From a virus: 64,000 nucleotides of DNA. Location of the stretch: positions 1 through 64,000 of IMG/VR virus record IMGVR_UViG_3300025652_000043; one strand, given 5' to 3'. Shown one piece after another: positions 55,727-62,065 of the stretch. Positions within the stretch are counted from its first letter, which is position 1. Each line of letters opens with the position of its first letter. The notes below the pieces were generated by a model, which worked only from the letters and a program-made list of their open reading frames with translations, was not told where the DNA came from and searched no databases. Made by a program: the position numbers and the translations under genes.

Positions 55727-56394
55727 AATAAGTTTTCTTTAATCCAATCTATGTTATCAATAGAGGCTTGAATACTACGAGTATTTGGAACCCATCTGTC
55801 ATCTTCTAACATTTCAAAATCTTCTTTTAAGTTAGATAACCTTCTCAATATTTCTTCTCTATCGTACACCTTCTCTTCAATTGCACTAAGTATAATACAG
55901 TTGTTTGAGTCTAGTTTAAGTATATCATTTCCTTCAAAGTATCCTAAACAATTAGATGATGTATTAATACAGTCCTCTTCAAGCTTACCACATTTATAAC
56001 ATTTAATTATTTCTTCACACTCAACTTCCCAATCTTCCTTACCACCTGATTCAACAAATGCTTTAAGAAATGATTGTGATACATTAGATAATGATGTATA
56101 AGGGATAATATCTTCTTTAGTAAATAAATTATCATCACTAGTTGCTATGATTTTTAACCAATCTACCCAACTATTAGTAAGTACACACTTGACTTTTTTA
56201 ACTTTGTTTAGATGATATTTATGTACCATCCAATCCCCCTCTTCAATATTTTCATCTGATGTGATGTAGATATGTTGATATTTTAAACCAAATCCTATTA
56301 AATTATTACTGTAATGTAAATGTTGAAAATTAGTTTGAAATATATGTGTCTTATCTTTTGTTGGCAATAATATTGCCTTTACTTGTTTTTTCAT
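55723..56394 (-). CDS. Conserved phage protein of unknown function with Cys pair
   Basis: The 223-aa protein contains KIIATSDDNL and IPYTSLSNVSQSFLKAFVESGG, then VECEE, a combination common in Bacteroidetes phage proteins whose function is unknown. CYKCGKLEEDC follows (about residues 133-143) and may bind zinc. The C-terminus is helical. Four ATCGT repeats lie 42-77 bp upstream of its start and may be an operator. Confidence 0.6.
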   Translation of the reverse strand: MKKQVKAILLPTKDKTHIFQTNFQHLHYSNNLIGFGLKYQHIYITSDENIEEGDWMVHKYHLNKVKKVKCVLTNSWVDWLKIIATSDDNLFTKEDIIPYTSLSNVSQSFLKAFVESGGKEDWEVECEEIIKCYKCGKLEEDCINTSSNCLGYFEGNDILKLDSNNCIILSAIEEKVYDREEILRRLSNLKEDFEMLEDDRWVPNTRSIQASIDNIDWIKENLL

Positions 56395-56435
56395 TCTATT
56401 AGTTTTTCTATACTTTTGGATATATATGTATCATA

Positions 56436-56471
56436 ATCGTATCACTATCGTATATTATCGTGTCTTATCGT
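56436..56471. repeat. Four helically phased ATCGT repeats upstream of the 223-aa gene
   Basis: ATCGT starts at 56436, 56447, 56457 and 56467, spacings of 11, 10 and 10 bp, i.e. one per helical turn, embedded in ATCGTATC/ATCGTGTC units. CG dinucleotides are rare in this AT-rich window, so the cluster stands out. It lies just upstream of the start at 56394 on the - strand and could be a set of binding sites for a cooperative regulator. Confidence 0.5.
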
Positions 56472-56477
56472 ATCTCG

Positions 56478-56582
56478 TTACCAAGCACGAAACCCATATA
56501 AGTTAATCATAATAGCAAACAACGTTATAATTATAATTGTTGCTACTATTAATACTTTTACTTGTAAGCTCATATTTTTCAT
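56478..56582 (-). CDS. 34-aa membrane peptide
   Basis: The frame (MKNMSLQVKVLIVATIIIITLFAIMINLYGFRAW) is one membrane helix with short polar ends. The start may be ATG 56582 or 56573. It ends 7 bp before the ATCGT repeats. Frames this hydrophobic are uncommon by chance, and it fills the gap between two genes, but there is no direct proof. Confidence 0.4.
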   Translation of the reverse strand: MKNMSLQVKVLIVATIIIITLFAIMINLYGFRAW

Positions 56583-56584
56583 AA

Positions 56585-57304
56585 TCAAGGTATTTTAAAT
56601 AAATAAATTCTAACTCCTACTCTAACATCCCATCGTAATGCTTTCATTTCATTACCAAAGTTATCAAATTTTTCTGCTGTAAATACATTAGTATTTGCTA
56701 TAAGAGTGGCATAACTATTTAAATGATATCCAAATGTAAGATTAGTACCAATAGATAAATTTGTCTCTGGTCCAAAATAACTATTATCTCTACTATATGG
56801 TCTTGAATCTACTCTGTTAATAACAGATAATTCTATACCAATAGAAGTTTCAAATAAATGGTTAATAATATTAGGTTTATAATCTATACCTAAATATGTA
56901 TATTTTTGATATTCAATTTCTTTTAGGTATTCATATCCAGCCCATATATTTACATCTAAATTAGGAATTGTAACACCAAATATAAATTCAGGATTAAATA
57001 CTCCTCCTTCTCCATGTGGTCCTTCAATTACCATTTTCATATCTACTGCTCCAGATACAAAGAATGTTGGTACTCTTTCATGTTTTAACTGTGCTTGTAC
57101 ATTAAAAGAGAATGCAAGAAATAAAATTAGTAATTTAATTATTTTAGCTCTTTTGGCATATCTTATAAGATTCTTTATCTCATTTTCTTCCATATAAATT
57201 ACTTTATTTTCATGGTGATTTACTGCTAGACATATTCTGTACCCTTCATCATGAATGTACACACCATCTCCAAGGTGTTCAGGTTTTAATAATTCTTCTG
57301 CCAT
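56585..57304 (-). CDS. Fusion of small phage domain with signal peptide and outer-membrane beta-barrel-like domain
   Basis: The 239-aa protein has two unlike parts. Residues 10-50 (HLGDGVYIHDEGYRICLAVNHHENKVIYMEENEIKNLIRYAKR) match a small widespread phage protein ('LGDGVY...' family, unknown function). Then IIKLLILFLAFSFNVQAQ (about 54-71) is a typical signal peptide with a VQA-Q cleavage site, followed by alternating amphipathic strands (FFVSGAVDMKMVIEG; LSIGTNLTFGYHLNSYATLIA; ALRWDVRVGVRIYLF) ending in an aromatic beta-signal. An internal start near ATG 57184 could give the exported form. A phage-encoded outer-membrane protein could mask receptors or exclude other phages (inference). Confidence 0.6.
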   Translation of the reverse strand: MAEELLKPEHLGDGVYIHDEGYRICLAVNHHENKVIYMEENEIKNLIRYAKRAKIIKLLILFLAFSFNVQAQLKHERVPTFFVSGAVDMKMVIEGPHGEGGVFNPEFIFGVTIPNLDVNIWAGYEYLKEIEYQKYTYLGIDYKPNIINHLFETSIGIELSVINRVDSRPYSRDNSYFGPETNLSIGTNLTFGYHLNSYATLIANTNVFTAEKFDNFGNEMKALRWDVRVGVRIYLFKIP

Positions 57305-57332
57305 TGTTTTTTGTTTTTAATTAATTAATATA

Positions 57333-57395
57333 ACCCTCTTTCTTATTAGCTGTATCCCTTTTAAGTTCAACATTAAAGGCTAATAAGAGTAGGGT
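57333..57395 (-). ncRNA. Structured RNA element A (paralog of element B)
   Basis: ACCCT plus TCTTATTAGC (57333-57350) pairs with GCTAATAAGA plus AGGGT (57379-57395): 10 + 5 base pairs with a small internal loop. Element B at 58123-58222 has the same closing stem with different sequence at several pairs. On the - strand it lies in the leader of the barrel-fusion gene and is followed by T-rich sequence, so it could act as a terminator or attenuator. Confidence 0.5.
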
Positions 57396-57679
57396 CACGT
57401 AGTTGCTATTCATTACTAGTTCATTTGTATGAACCTTAACTACTTAACATACTACTAGGATTCCTCCAAACTTTGTTTATAGGTTGCATTCAACCACCAG
57501 GAATATTATTGAGAGCTTCCTGAAGTTTTTTCTCTCTAGTTTACCCTGTCAATTCAGGATTAGTATCTTTATGTGAATATTACTCAGGTTCCAACCACTT
57601 AGGTAACCAATCAATAGATTGATAGCCCTACTGAGCTAGTAAGTGTCATGTCTATTCTAAATTCACAAAGGTTCAATGT
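57396..57679. other. Gene-free stretch rich in nested hairpins
   Basis: No credible frame is seen. Nested inverted repeats include GTAGTT/AACTAC (57399-57404 with 57438-57443) enclosing GTTCAT-TTGT-ATGAAC (57419-57434), and ATTCCT/AGGAAT (57460-57465 with 57499-57504) enclosing GGTTG-CATT-CAACC (57482-57495). Further short ones lie to 57640 (CCTG-6-CAGG; ATCAAT-AG-ATTGAT). This suggests a folded RNA of about 280 nt; the strand is not certain. I found no tRNA that closes properly. Confidence 0.4.
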
Positions 57680-57922
57680 TTAGCCATTATTTTTAATTCC
57701 TTTTAATAAAGTAGCACCTGTAATATTTAATTTATATCTTCTAATATCACTAGGATAACCTTTGAATGTTATATCAACCAAAGGTGTCCATCTACTACTC
57801 CAGACACAACCATCTTTATCAGTATCTTTTATCCAATTATATATTTCTATACACTCTTCAGCATCTTGTTGGTGCTCAGGGTCTTTTAATTGTCTGGTTA
57901 AGTGGTTCATTAATTTTCCCAT
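57680..57922 (-). CDS. Small hypothetical protein
   Basis: From ATG 57922 the product is 80 aa (MGKLMNHLTRQLKDPEHQQDAEECIEIYNW...), with a helical acidic N-terminal half and a beta-like C-terminal half (PLVDITFKGYPSDIRRYKLNI). An upstream in-frame start at 58033 would add 37 residues; I prefer 57922 because A-rich sequence typical of starts in this window lies in front. No family recognised. Confidence 0.45.
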   Translation of the reverse strand: MGKLMNHLTRQLKDPEHQQDAEECIEIYNWIKDTDKDGCVWSSRWTPLVDITFKGYPSDIRRYKLNITGATLLKGIKNNG

Positions 57923-58122
57923 ATTTTCTATTTTATTAAAAACTCTTTGCCCAAATTTCAGTAGGATATTGATTTGGCAAGGATGAAAGTCCTCTCTTGT
58001 ACCCATAAGCACCAACACATCTACAATAAACACAACTGCTGATACAGTTTGTATAATATTGTAAGAGCATTTATAGTCTTACATTATATCGTTTATCTTC
58101 AAATCAAAGAGTTTAATTATTG

Positions 58123-58222
58123 GACCCTTGTATCTCATTAGTTTAGTGCACAAAATAATTGGCTATTGCTATTTCAAAAGCTTAGTGCAAAAGTTGAGGC
58201 TATCACTAATGAGAGTAGGGTC
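58123..58222 (-). ncRNA. Structured RNA element B (paralog of element A)
   Basis: GACCC plus TCTCATTAGT (58123-58142) pairs with ACTAATGAGA plus GGGTC (58205-58222): 10 + 5 base pairs around a 62-nt apical region. Element A (57333-57395) has the same closing stem, sharing CTAATrAGAGTAGGGTCAC at the 3' side on the + strand. Inside B, TTAGTGCACAAAA and TTAGTGCAAAA form a near-direct repeat. Paired differences between A and B argue for RNA structure. Confidence 0.5.
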
Positions 58223-58248
58223 ACTATTATTGAAGTAATTATACTAAA

Positions 58249-58292
58249 AATCTAAAAGGCTTTGTGTCTCGTTTCACTCTACCTTTTAGATT
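58249..58292. terminator. Long-loop hairpin, possible terminator
   Basis: AATCTAAAAGG (58249-58259) pairs perfectly with CCTTTTAGATT (58282-58292), 11 bp with a 22-base loop. It lies 67 bp after the stop of the 86-aa gene at 58359 on the - strand and may end that transcript. Confidence 0.5.
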
Positions 58293-58358
58293 TAATACTC
58301 ATGACTAATAAACTAACCAAACCAAATTTAAACATGAGCATATAACAAATATAATTAA

Positions 58359-58619
58359 TTAATCAATATAATTTGATGCATTCTCTAAAACATACCATTG
58401 TTTAGGTCTACCATCATCATATTTAAAAGCTTTCCATTCTCTTTCATCAAATGCATATCCTGCTGCTGCAAAATGTCCATTATCTACTACTACTACCATT
58501 CCAGGTAGGAATTTCTCATCTGTCACTTTTACTGCTCCTGCAGCTTCTAAATTGTGACATTTTGATGCAAATGAAGCACCAATATGTACTCCATTAATAA
58601 CATTAATATACTTTCCCAT
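58359..58619 (-). CDS. Small hypothetical protein
   Basis: The 86-aa protein (MGKYINVINGVHIGASFASKCHNLEAAG...) is compact and beta-rich, with FLPGMVVVVDNGHFAAAGYAFDEREWKAF in the middle. It has one Cys and no membrane span. It follows the 104-aa membrane protein after 2 bp, so the two are co-transcribed. No family recognised. Confidence 0.55.
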   Translation of the reverse strand: MGKYINVINGVHIGASFASKCHNLEAAGAVKVTDEKFLPGMVVVVDNGHFAAAGYAFDEREWKAFKYDDGRPKQWYVLENASNYID

Positions 58620-58621
58620 TT

Positions 58622-58936
58622 TTATTTGGTTTTAAGCTTAAACTTTTGATGAAATTCATGAGACTCTCTCACAAACATTAGTCCGTTTCTTTTATATGCC
58701 ACCATGGTGCTATCATCTTCACATCCATTTGTTGCATTAATTACTTGAAGATTAACAAGAGTGTATTCATCTCCTGTCTTCTCATGTATATATTTTACCA
58801 TTTCTTTTTGGTTTTGCAATAAGGATATTTTATTCTTTTTATTAATATTTCTCCTTACTTGTGCTTTAAACATTAATAATATTAATATGACTACTAATGT
58901 TGACATCACAATGTTTACTATTTTACTTGTATCCAT
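58622..58936 (-). CDS. Membrane-anchored small protein
   Basis: The 104-aa protein begins with one membrane helix (IVNIVMSTLVVILILLMFKA, about 6-25), then a basic stretch (QVRRNINKKNK) and a soluble domain with two-strand/helix character (YTLVNLQVINATNG...TMVAYKRNGLMFV). The basic residues after the helix suggest a cytoplasmic soluble part. It lies 2 bp after the stop of a 30-aa membrane peptide gene on the - strand. Confidence 0.55.
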   Translation of the reverse strand: MDTSKIVNIVMSTLVVILILLMFKAQVRRNINKKNKISLLQNQKEMVKYIHEKTGDEYTLVNLQVINATNGCEDDSTMVAYKRNGLMFVRESHEFHQKFKLKTK

Positions 58937-58938
58937 TA

Positions 58939-59031
58939 CTATTTGGTTTTATTATTAAAGAACAATATGATTATTAAAATCCATATCATCATAAGATAAT
59001 CCCATATATTAAAAAAACTATCTGCATGCAT
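58939..59031 (-). CDS. 30-aa membrane peptide
   Basis: The frame MHADSFFNIWDYLMMIWILI... is a single hydrophobic helix with a polar end (NNKTK). It sits 13 bp after the 75-aa gene and 2 bp before the 104-aa gene, the spacing of a real gene in this tight cluster, but is too short for certainty. Confidence 0.4.
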   Translation of the reverse strand: MHADSFFNIWDYLMMIWILIIILFFNNKTK

Positions 59032-59044
59032 AATTTAGCTATAT

Positions 59045-59272
59045 TTAATTGTTATCAAAATCATCTTCTAAGGCAGATTCAGGGAACATTTTATCCCAAT
59101 CTTCTTTGGTATTTCCTGTCATTATGAACTCCCTTTGTTCTGCATTTAAATTAGGGAATACATCTTGAATACATTTGACTCCTTTAGCATACTCATATAA
59201 TTGAGCTTGAGTTACTGGTAAGTCCATTACATTGGCTTTCCCCGTTATAGGGGATACTTTACTTACTTTCAT
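59045..59272 (-). CDS. Conserved small phage protein (PVTxxQ / QREFIMTG family)
   Basis: The 75-aa protein has SPITGKANVMDLPVTQAQLYEYAKG and VFPNLNAEQREFIMTGNTKEDWDKMF. I recognise this pattern (DLPVT..Q, then IQD..PNL..DQREFIMTG.T..EWD) as a very widespread small protein of tailed phages and some plasmids, of unknown function. Upstream (59446-59463) a partial copy of the early promoter motif and a 9-bp hairpin (59365-59387) lie in its leader. Confidence 0.7.
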   Translation of the reverse strand: MKVSKVSPITGKANVMDLPVTQAQLYEYAKGVKCIQDVFPNLNAEQREFIMTGNTKEDWDKMFPESALEDDFDNN

Positions 59273-59364
59273 TTGATTAAAATTTAACAGTTATTATTTG
59301 GATTTGTGCTTGAGAACTTGTAATATTGATATCTCAATATCACTTTGTTGGGCTACTAACTATG

Positions 59365-59387
59365 TTTTAGACCACAAGGGTCTAAAA
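59365..59387 (-). other. Leader hairpin of the 75-aa gene
   Basis: TTTTAGACC (59365-59373) pairs perfectly with GGTCTAAAA (59379-59387), with a 5-base loop. It lies in the leader between a partial early-promoter motif and the gene start, so regulation by attenuation is possible. Confidence 0.5.
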
Positions 59388-59469
59388 GTCTTTTGAAGGT
59401 GCAGGAAACTTTGCTTTATAAAAGCTAAATTTAGAGTAAAAAAAAAGAATTAGTTAGGGTAAAATAATA

Positions 59470-59505
59470 ATAAGAGTAAGTACAGTTATTTGTACTTACT
59501 CTTAT
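59470..59505 (-). terminator. Intrinsic terminator after the 205-aa gene
   Basis: ATAAGAGTAAGTACA pairs perfectly with TGTACTTACTCTTAT (15 bp, 6-base loop), followed by T-rich sequence on the - strand. It starts 16 bp after the stop at 59521. Confidence 0.85.
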
Positions 59506-59520
59506 GTATTATAGAGGAAA

Positions 59521-60138
59521 CTAGTTTCCTACTAATGCTTGACCTGCAACTACATTTTCTCCTGTCATTTCTGATTGGATAACTTGTGAAGCATAGAAAT
59601 CATCTGCTACAGAGTTTCTATTGTCAACATCTTCTTTTGCAACCATTGAAAAGAATACTGATCTATACTGAGGCTTATTGTTATCATCTAAGATAAGCTG
59701 ACCTTCCTTTGCATGATTTTCACCATATCTCACAACTTGTGAGTCTGCAAATTCATCCATTGTTCTTAGTCCTTCTTGTATAGCATAAGCTTGGTTAGAA
59801 GTTAAGATTGGATGATTAGACATTATTCTATATAAACATGAAGTAGAAGGAATTTTCCCTATTACGTCATCTATTGATGCTACTGCAAAAGGAACATCAA
59901 TCCAACATACTCTGTTTTCTTCATTTGTGAACTCTTGTTCAGCAAATCCGAAATCAGCAAGTGCAAATGGGTTATCTTGCAAATCATTCTTGATTTGTTT
60001 AGATGGGTAATAACTGACAGTTTTAATAACTTGTCTCAATTGGGCAGTTTTAGTGCCTTCTTTTTGGTACTCTCCTACATAAAGTTTGTCAACACTAATA
60101 GGTGTTGCATTTGTAGTTTTTCTAATTGAATTTTCCAT
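59521..60138 (-). CDS. Hypothetical early protein, own transcription unit
   Basis: The 205-aa soluble protein has mixed alpha/beta sequence (QLRQVIKTVSYYPSKQIKNDLQDNPF; YRIMSNHPILTSNQAYAIQEGL) and no recognised domain. It has an early promoter motif at 60371-60398, an unusually long leader (about 230 nt) and a strong terminator behind it, which suggests a strongly expressed early product with leader-based control. Confidence 0.6.
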   Translation of the reverse strand: MENSIRKTTNATPISVDKLYVGEYQKEGTKTAQLRQVIKTVSYYPSKQIKNDLQDNPFALADFGFAEQEFTNEENRVCWIDVPFAVASIDDVIGKIPSTSCLYRIMSNHPILTSNQAYAIQEGLRTMDEFADSQVVRYGENHAKEGQLILDDNNKPQYRSVFFSMVAKEDVDNRNSVADDFYASQVIQSEMTGENVVAGQALVGN

Positions 60139-60370
60139 GGTCTTTGTTTTAGATGGAATTAATAAAAATGTGTTTTGGTCTCTAGTTTTACAAGTGAGAA
60201 GCTTGGCATATTAGGCTATGTTACAAAATGTATTTGAATTTTGGTATTGCTAAATATAGTGGTTATTTGGTGACTGTGTTCTATTGCACACATTATCAGC
60301 CTGTTAGCCTTAATACTTGAAGTAATACTTTAACCAATTACATTCTACTTAACAGCTTAACTTTTACTGC
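60139..60370 (-). promoter_or_regulatory. Long leader of the 205-aa gene
   Basis: No credible frame of useful length is present (the best is 25 codons). On the - strand it shares CTGAT-ATGTGTG-AATAGAA-like sequence with the orphan unit at 60418-60640, suggesting that the two are related. Likely an untranslated regulatory leader. Confidence 0.4.
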
Positions 60371-60398
60371 TTGAATTAGTGAGGGTATTGCATTGGGA
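60371..60398 (-). promoter_or_regulatory. Early promoter motif, copy 9
   Basis: On the - strand it reads TGCAATACCCTCACTAATTC, very close to the consensus TTCAATACCCTCACTAGTTT, with TCCCA in front. It directs leftward transcription of the 205-aa gene. Confidence 0.6.
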
Positions 60399-60417
60399 AA
60401 AACAAATTGATTAAAAA

Positions 60418-60456
60418 ACCACTCCTATTTAGTTATTCAACTAATATAAGAGTGGT
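60418..60456 (-). terminator. Intrinsic terminator of the orphan early unit
   Basis: ACCACTC/GAGTGGT (7 bp) plus inner pairs including TTAGTT-GAAT-AACTAA form a long stem followed by TTTTTTAA on the - strand. It ends the unit driven by motif copy 8. Confidence 0.75.
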
Positions 60457-60479
60457 CTGAGTCATTTTTCCATTTTTAT

Positions 60480-60602
60480 TTAATAGGTACAAAGAAAGCT
60501 ACCAATAAACTCAATTCTATTTACACACATCAGGATGTTAAATAGTATGGTAGTAAACCAAATCCCTAACAAGCTATGTAGCCTGATCTGAATTAAATAC
60601 AT
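60480..60602 (-). CDS. 40-aa hydrophobic peptide in an orphan early unit (or an ncRNA)
   Basis: The frame MYLIQIRLHSLLGIWFTTIL... begins 5 bases after a leader hairpin (60607-60640), the same arrangement as at the other early genes, and ends 24 bp before a strong terminator. The middle is hydrophobic enough for one membrane helix. The leader lacks the AAATACAT sequence seen at other early starts, and parts of the same sequence recur in an apparently untranslated leader nearby, so the unit may instead make a noncoding RNA. Confidence 0.35.
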   Translation of the reverse strand: MYLIQIRLHSLLGIWFTTILFNILMCVNRIEFIGSFLCTY

Positions 60603-60606
60603 ATAT

Positions 60607-60640
60607 GCAAGGACTACATTAAGTTAGTACTTTGCCTTGC
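60607..60640 (-). other. Leader hairpin of the orphan early unit
   Basis: GCAAGG (60607-60612) pairs with CCTTGC (60635-60640). It lies directly downstream of motif copy 8, as in other early leaders. Confidence 0.5.
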
Positions 60641-60669
60641 TTAAATTAGTGAGGGTTTTGAACTGGGAG
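60641..60669 (-). promoter_or_regulatory. Early promoter motif, copy 8
   Basis: On the - strand: TTCAAAACCCTCACTAATTT with TCCCAG in front. It precedes a unit with a hairpin, a 40-aa frame and a terminator. Confidence 0.65.
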
Positions 60670-60744
60670 TTAATAAATAAATAATCCTTTATACCTTTAA
60701 TAGAGTATAAGTTGGGGTATTGAATAAAAAATAAAATAGAAAAG

Positions 60745-60776
60745 AAACAAGATGTCTAATTAAAGACACCTTGTTT
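60745..60776 (-). terminator. Intrinsic terminator after the 102-aa gene
   Basis: AAACAAGATGTCT pairs with AGACACCTTGTTT (13 positions, one mismatch, 6-base loop), then a T-rich run on the - strand. Confidence 0.8.
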
Positions 60777-60779
60777 ATT

Positions 60780-61088
60780 TTAAAGCTCTTGTTCATACTT
60801 AGCAAGAGCTACTTTATCTATTGATTCTTCTGATGCAAATAAAACATTATGTACTTGCATAGATGATTTAATATCTTTAGTAATCTTGTTTATTAATACT
60901 TCAAATGTATTAATATGGTTTTCCAAAAGAATAACTCTTGACTTTTTGTGTGATGGTGTGTTTACCTCCATCTCCACAAATGCCATAGTTAATTCATCCC
61001 ATTGGTCTCTGATTGCTATTAATTCTTGAGTTGACAAGTCAACTGTTTTGCCTACAATGGCATCTGCTCTTCTAAGTTTTAAGTCCAT
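60780..61088 (-). CDS. Helical early protein of unknown function
   Basis: The 102-aa protein is largely helical (LSTQELIAIRDQWDELTMAFVEMEV; LLENHINTFEVLINKITKDIKSSM). It has no Cys and no membrane span. It is a single-gene unit with a promoter motif (copy 7), a leader hairpin, AAATACATATAAATATG at the start and a terminator. No family recognised. Confidence 0.6.
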   Translation of the reverse strand: MDLKLRRADAIVGKTVDLSTQELIAIRDQWDELTMAFVEMEVNTPSHKKSRVILLENHINTFEVLINKITKDIKSSMQVHNVLFASEESIDKVALAKYEQEL

Positions 61089-61108
61089 ATTTATATGTAT
61101 TTATGAAT

Positions 61109-61148
61109 GACAATGTTGTCTATAATTAGTGGGGGTCTTGAATTGAGA
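61109..61148 (-). promoter_or_regulatory. Early promoter motif, copy 7, with leader hairpin
   Basis: The motif (61121-61148) reads TTCAAGACCCCCACTAATTA on the - strand. Immediately after it GACAA/TTGTC (61109-61120) forms a small hairpin in the leader. Confidence 0.6.
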
Positions 61149-61160
61149 TTAAAAGAAAAA

Positions 61161-61190
61161 GAATCCAGGTACATTGCTGTACCCAGATTC
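61161..61190 (-). terminator. Intrinsic terminator after the 84-aa gene
   Basis: GAATC...GGTAC pairs with GTACC...GATTC around ATTGCT, with TTTTTCTTTT after it on the - strand. Confidence 0.75.
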
Positions 61191-61197
61191 TAACATG

Positions 61198-61452
61198 CTA
61201 AAACTCTGCTACTGTATTAGAGTCTTTGATGTTTATCATACATGCTTCCATGTAATCCCCATCCTCTACTAGAAATGCTATTTCAGCATTTATATCAAGG
61301 TCTCCTTGAGCTTTGTAGGTTTTCCCACTTGCTCCTACTACGAAGAACTTACCATTTTTAGGGTTTTTCTTCAACTTCATGCTTGGCTCATTAGCCAATG
61401 ATTTGAACTCACTAATTGTTAGGAATTCAATGTTACCTGATGTATTTTCCAT
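61198..61452 (-). CDS. Small early protein of unknown function
   Basis: The 84-aa protein has a helix (LTISEFKSLANEPSM) and then beta strands (GKFFVVGASGKTYKAQGDL; EIAFLVEDGDYMEACMINI). It may form a small beta barrel. It is a single-gene unit with promoter copy 6, a leader hairpin, AAATACATATATTATG at the start codon and a terminator. No family recognised. Confidence 0.6.
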   Translation of the reverse strand: MENTSGNIEFLTISEFKSLANEPSMKLKKNPKNGKFFVVGASGKTYKAQGDLDINAEIAFLVEDGDYMEACMINIKDSNTVAEF

Positions 61453-61466
61453 AATATATGTATTTA

Positions 61467-61513
61467 GACGACTTTTAGTTTATATCGTCATAAACTAGTA
61501 AGGGTTTTGAATT
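61467..61513 (-). promoter_or_regulatory. Early promoter motif, copy 6, with leader hairpin
   Basis: The motif (61490-61513) reads TTCAAAACCCTTACTAGTTT on the - strand, with TCCCAA in front. GACGA/TCGTC (61467-61489) forms the leader hairpin, followed by AAATACATATATTATG. Confidence 0.65.
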
Positions 61514-61595
61514 GGGAAATGAAGAAAAAATAAACAATATACCTCCACTACTACACTATATTATTATCAACTAATAACCTTATAAAGGTTTAAAA

Positions 61596-61629
61596 AATAA
61601 CCCAAGTGTATCTCTACACTCAGGTTATT
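61596..61629 (-). terminator. Intrinsic terminator after the 138-aa gene
   Basis: AATAACC.AAGTGTA pairs with TACACT.AGGTTATT around TCTC. It is nearly the same as the terminator at 62130-62163, including the flanking TATTAGTTACTAC, so the two gene ends are duplicates. Confidence 0.75.
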
Positions 61630-61634
61630 AGTTA

Positions 61635-62051
61635 CTACATTTTGTCTATGACCTTAGAGGCTTTATGAGATATAGCTTTGTCCTTGAACATCTCTCTCTT
61701 CTCATCAACAGACAACAAGTCTTCACACTCATAGTACAGTTCTCTTTCCTTAGCAAGGTCATTCATTAAGTTTATAATGACAGACTGATGCTTATAAGCT
61801 TTGATAAACTCTGCCAAGTCTTTATCACAAGACTCTATAAGGTCTTCACTTTCCAATAGTTTAGCACCTACTAATCTAGATTGTAAGATACTAATAAGGA
61901 AAACAGATTGACTATCACTAACTGTTTGACCAAAGTCAAGTCTAGTGTTACCAACATTGAATACTGTTCTGAGTTCAACAGCTCTAGCTTCTTGTAGATT
62001 AACATTGATAGTGTCTACACTCAATTTCAACTCAATAAATAATTCTAACAT
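61635..62051 (-). CDS. Helical early protein of unknown function
   Basis: The 138-aa protein starts with a beta-like segment (MLELFIELKLSVDTINVNLQEARAVELRTVF) and continues as acidic helices (LLESEDLIESCDKDLAEFIKAYKHQ; KERELYYECEDLLSVDEKREM). It is a single-gene unit with promoter copy 5, a 9-bp leader hairpin, AAATACATGTATTATG and a terminator. No family recognised. Confidence 0.6.
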   Translation of the reverse strand: MLELFIELKLSVDTINVNLQEARAVELRTVFNVGNTRLDFGQTVSDSQSVFLISILQSRLVGAKLLESEDLIESCDKDLAEFIKAYKHQSVIINLMNDLAKERELYYECEDLLSVDEKREMFKDKAISHKASKVIDKM

Positions 62052-62065
62052 AATACATGTATTTA

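Larger units (their letters stand above)
57923..58358. other. Gene-poor stretch holding structured element B and a hairpin
   Basis: Apart from a possible N-terminal extension of the 80-aa gene (to 58033) no credible frame is seen in these 436 bp. They hold element B (58123-58222) and an 11-bp hairpin at 58249-58292. Confidence 0.5.

Noticed and set aside
57330-57660. tRNA-like pieces (AGCTCAGTAGG on the - strand, GGTTCCAACC)
   Set aside because: I could not close an acceptor stem or get a normal anticodon arm and T-arm spacing in either orientation. The pieces are better explained as parts of other hairpins.
60600-60614. AAATACATATATG on the + strand as a rightward early start
   Set aside because: The frame that follows stops after five codons, and neighbouring signals all point left.
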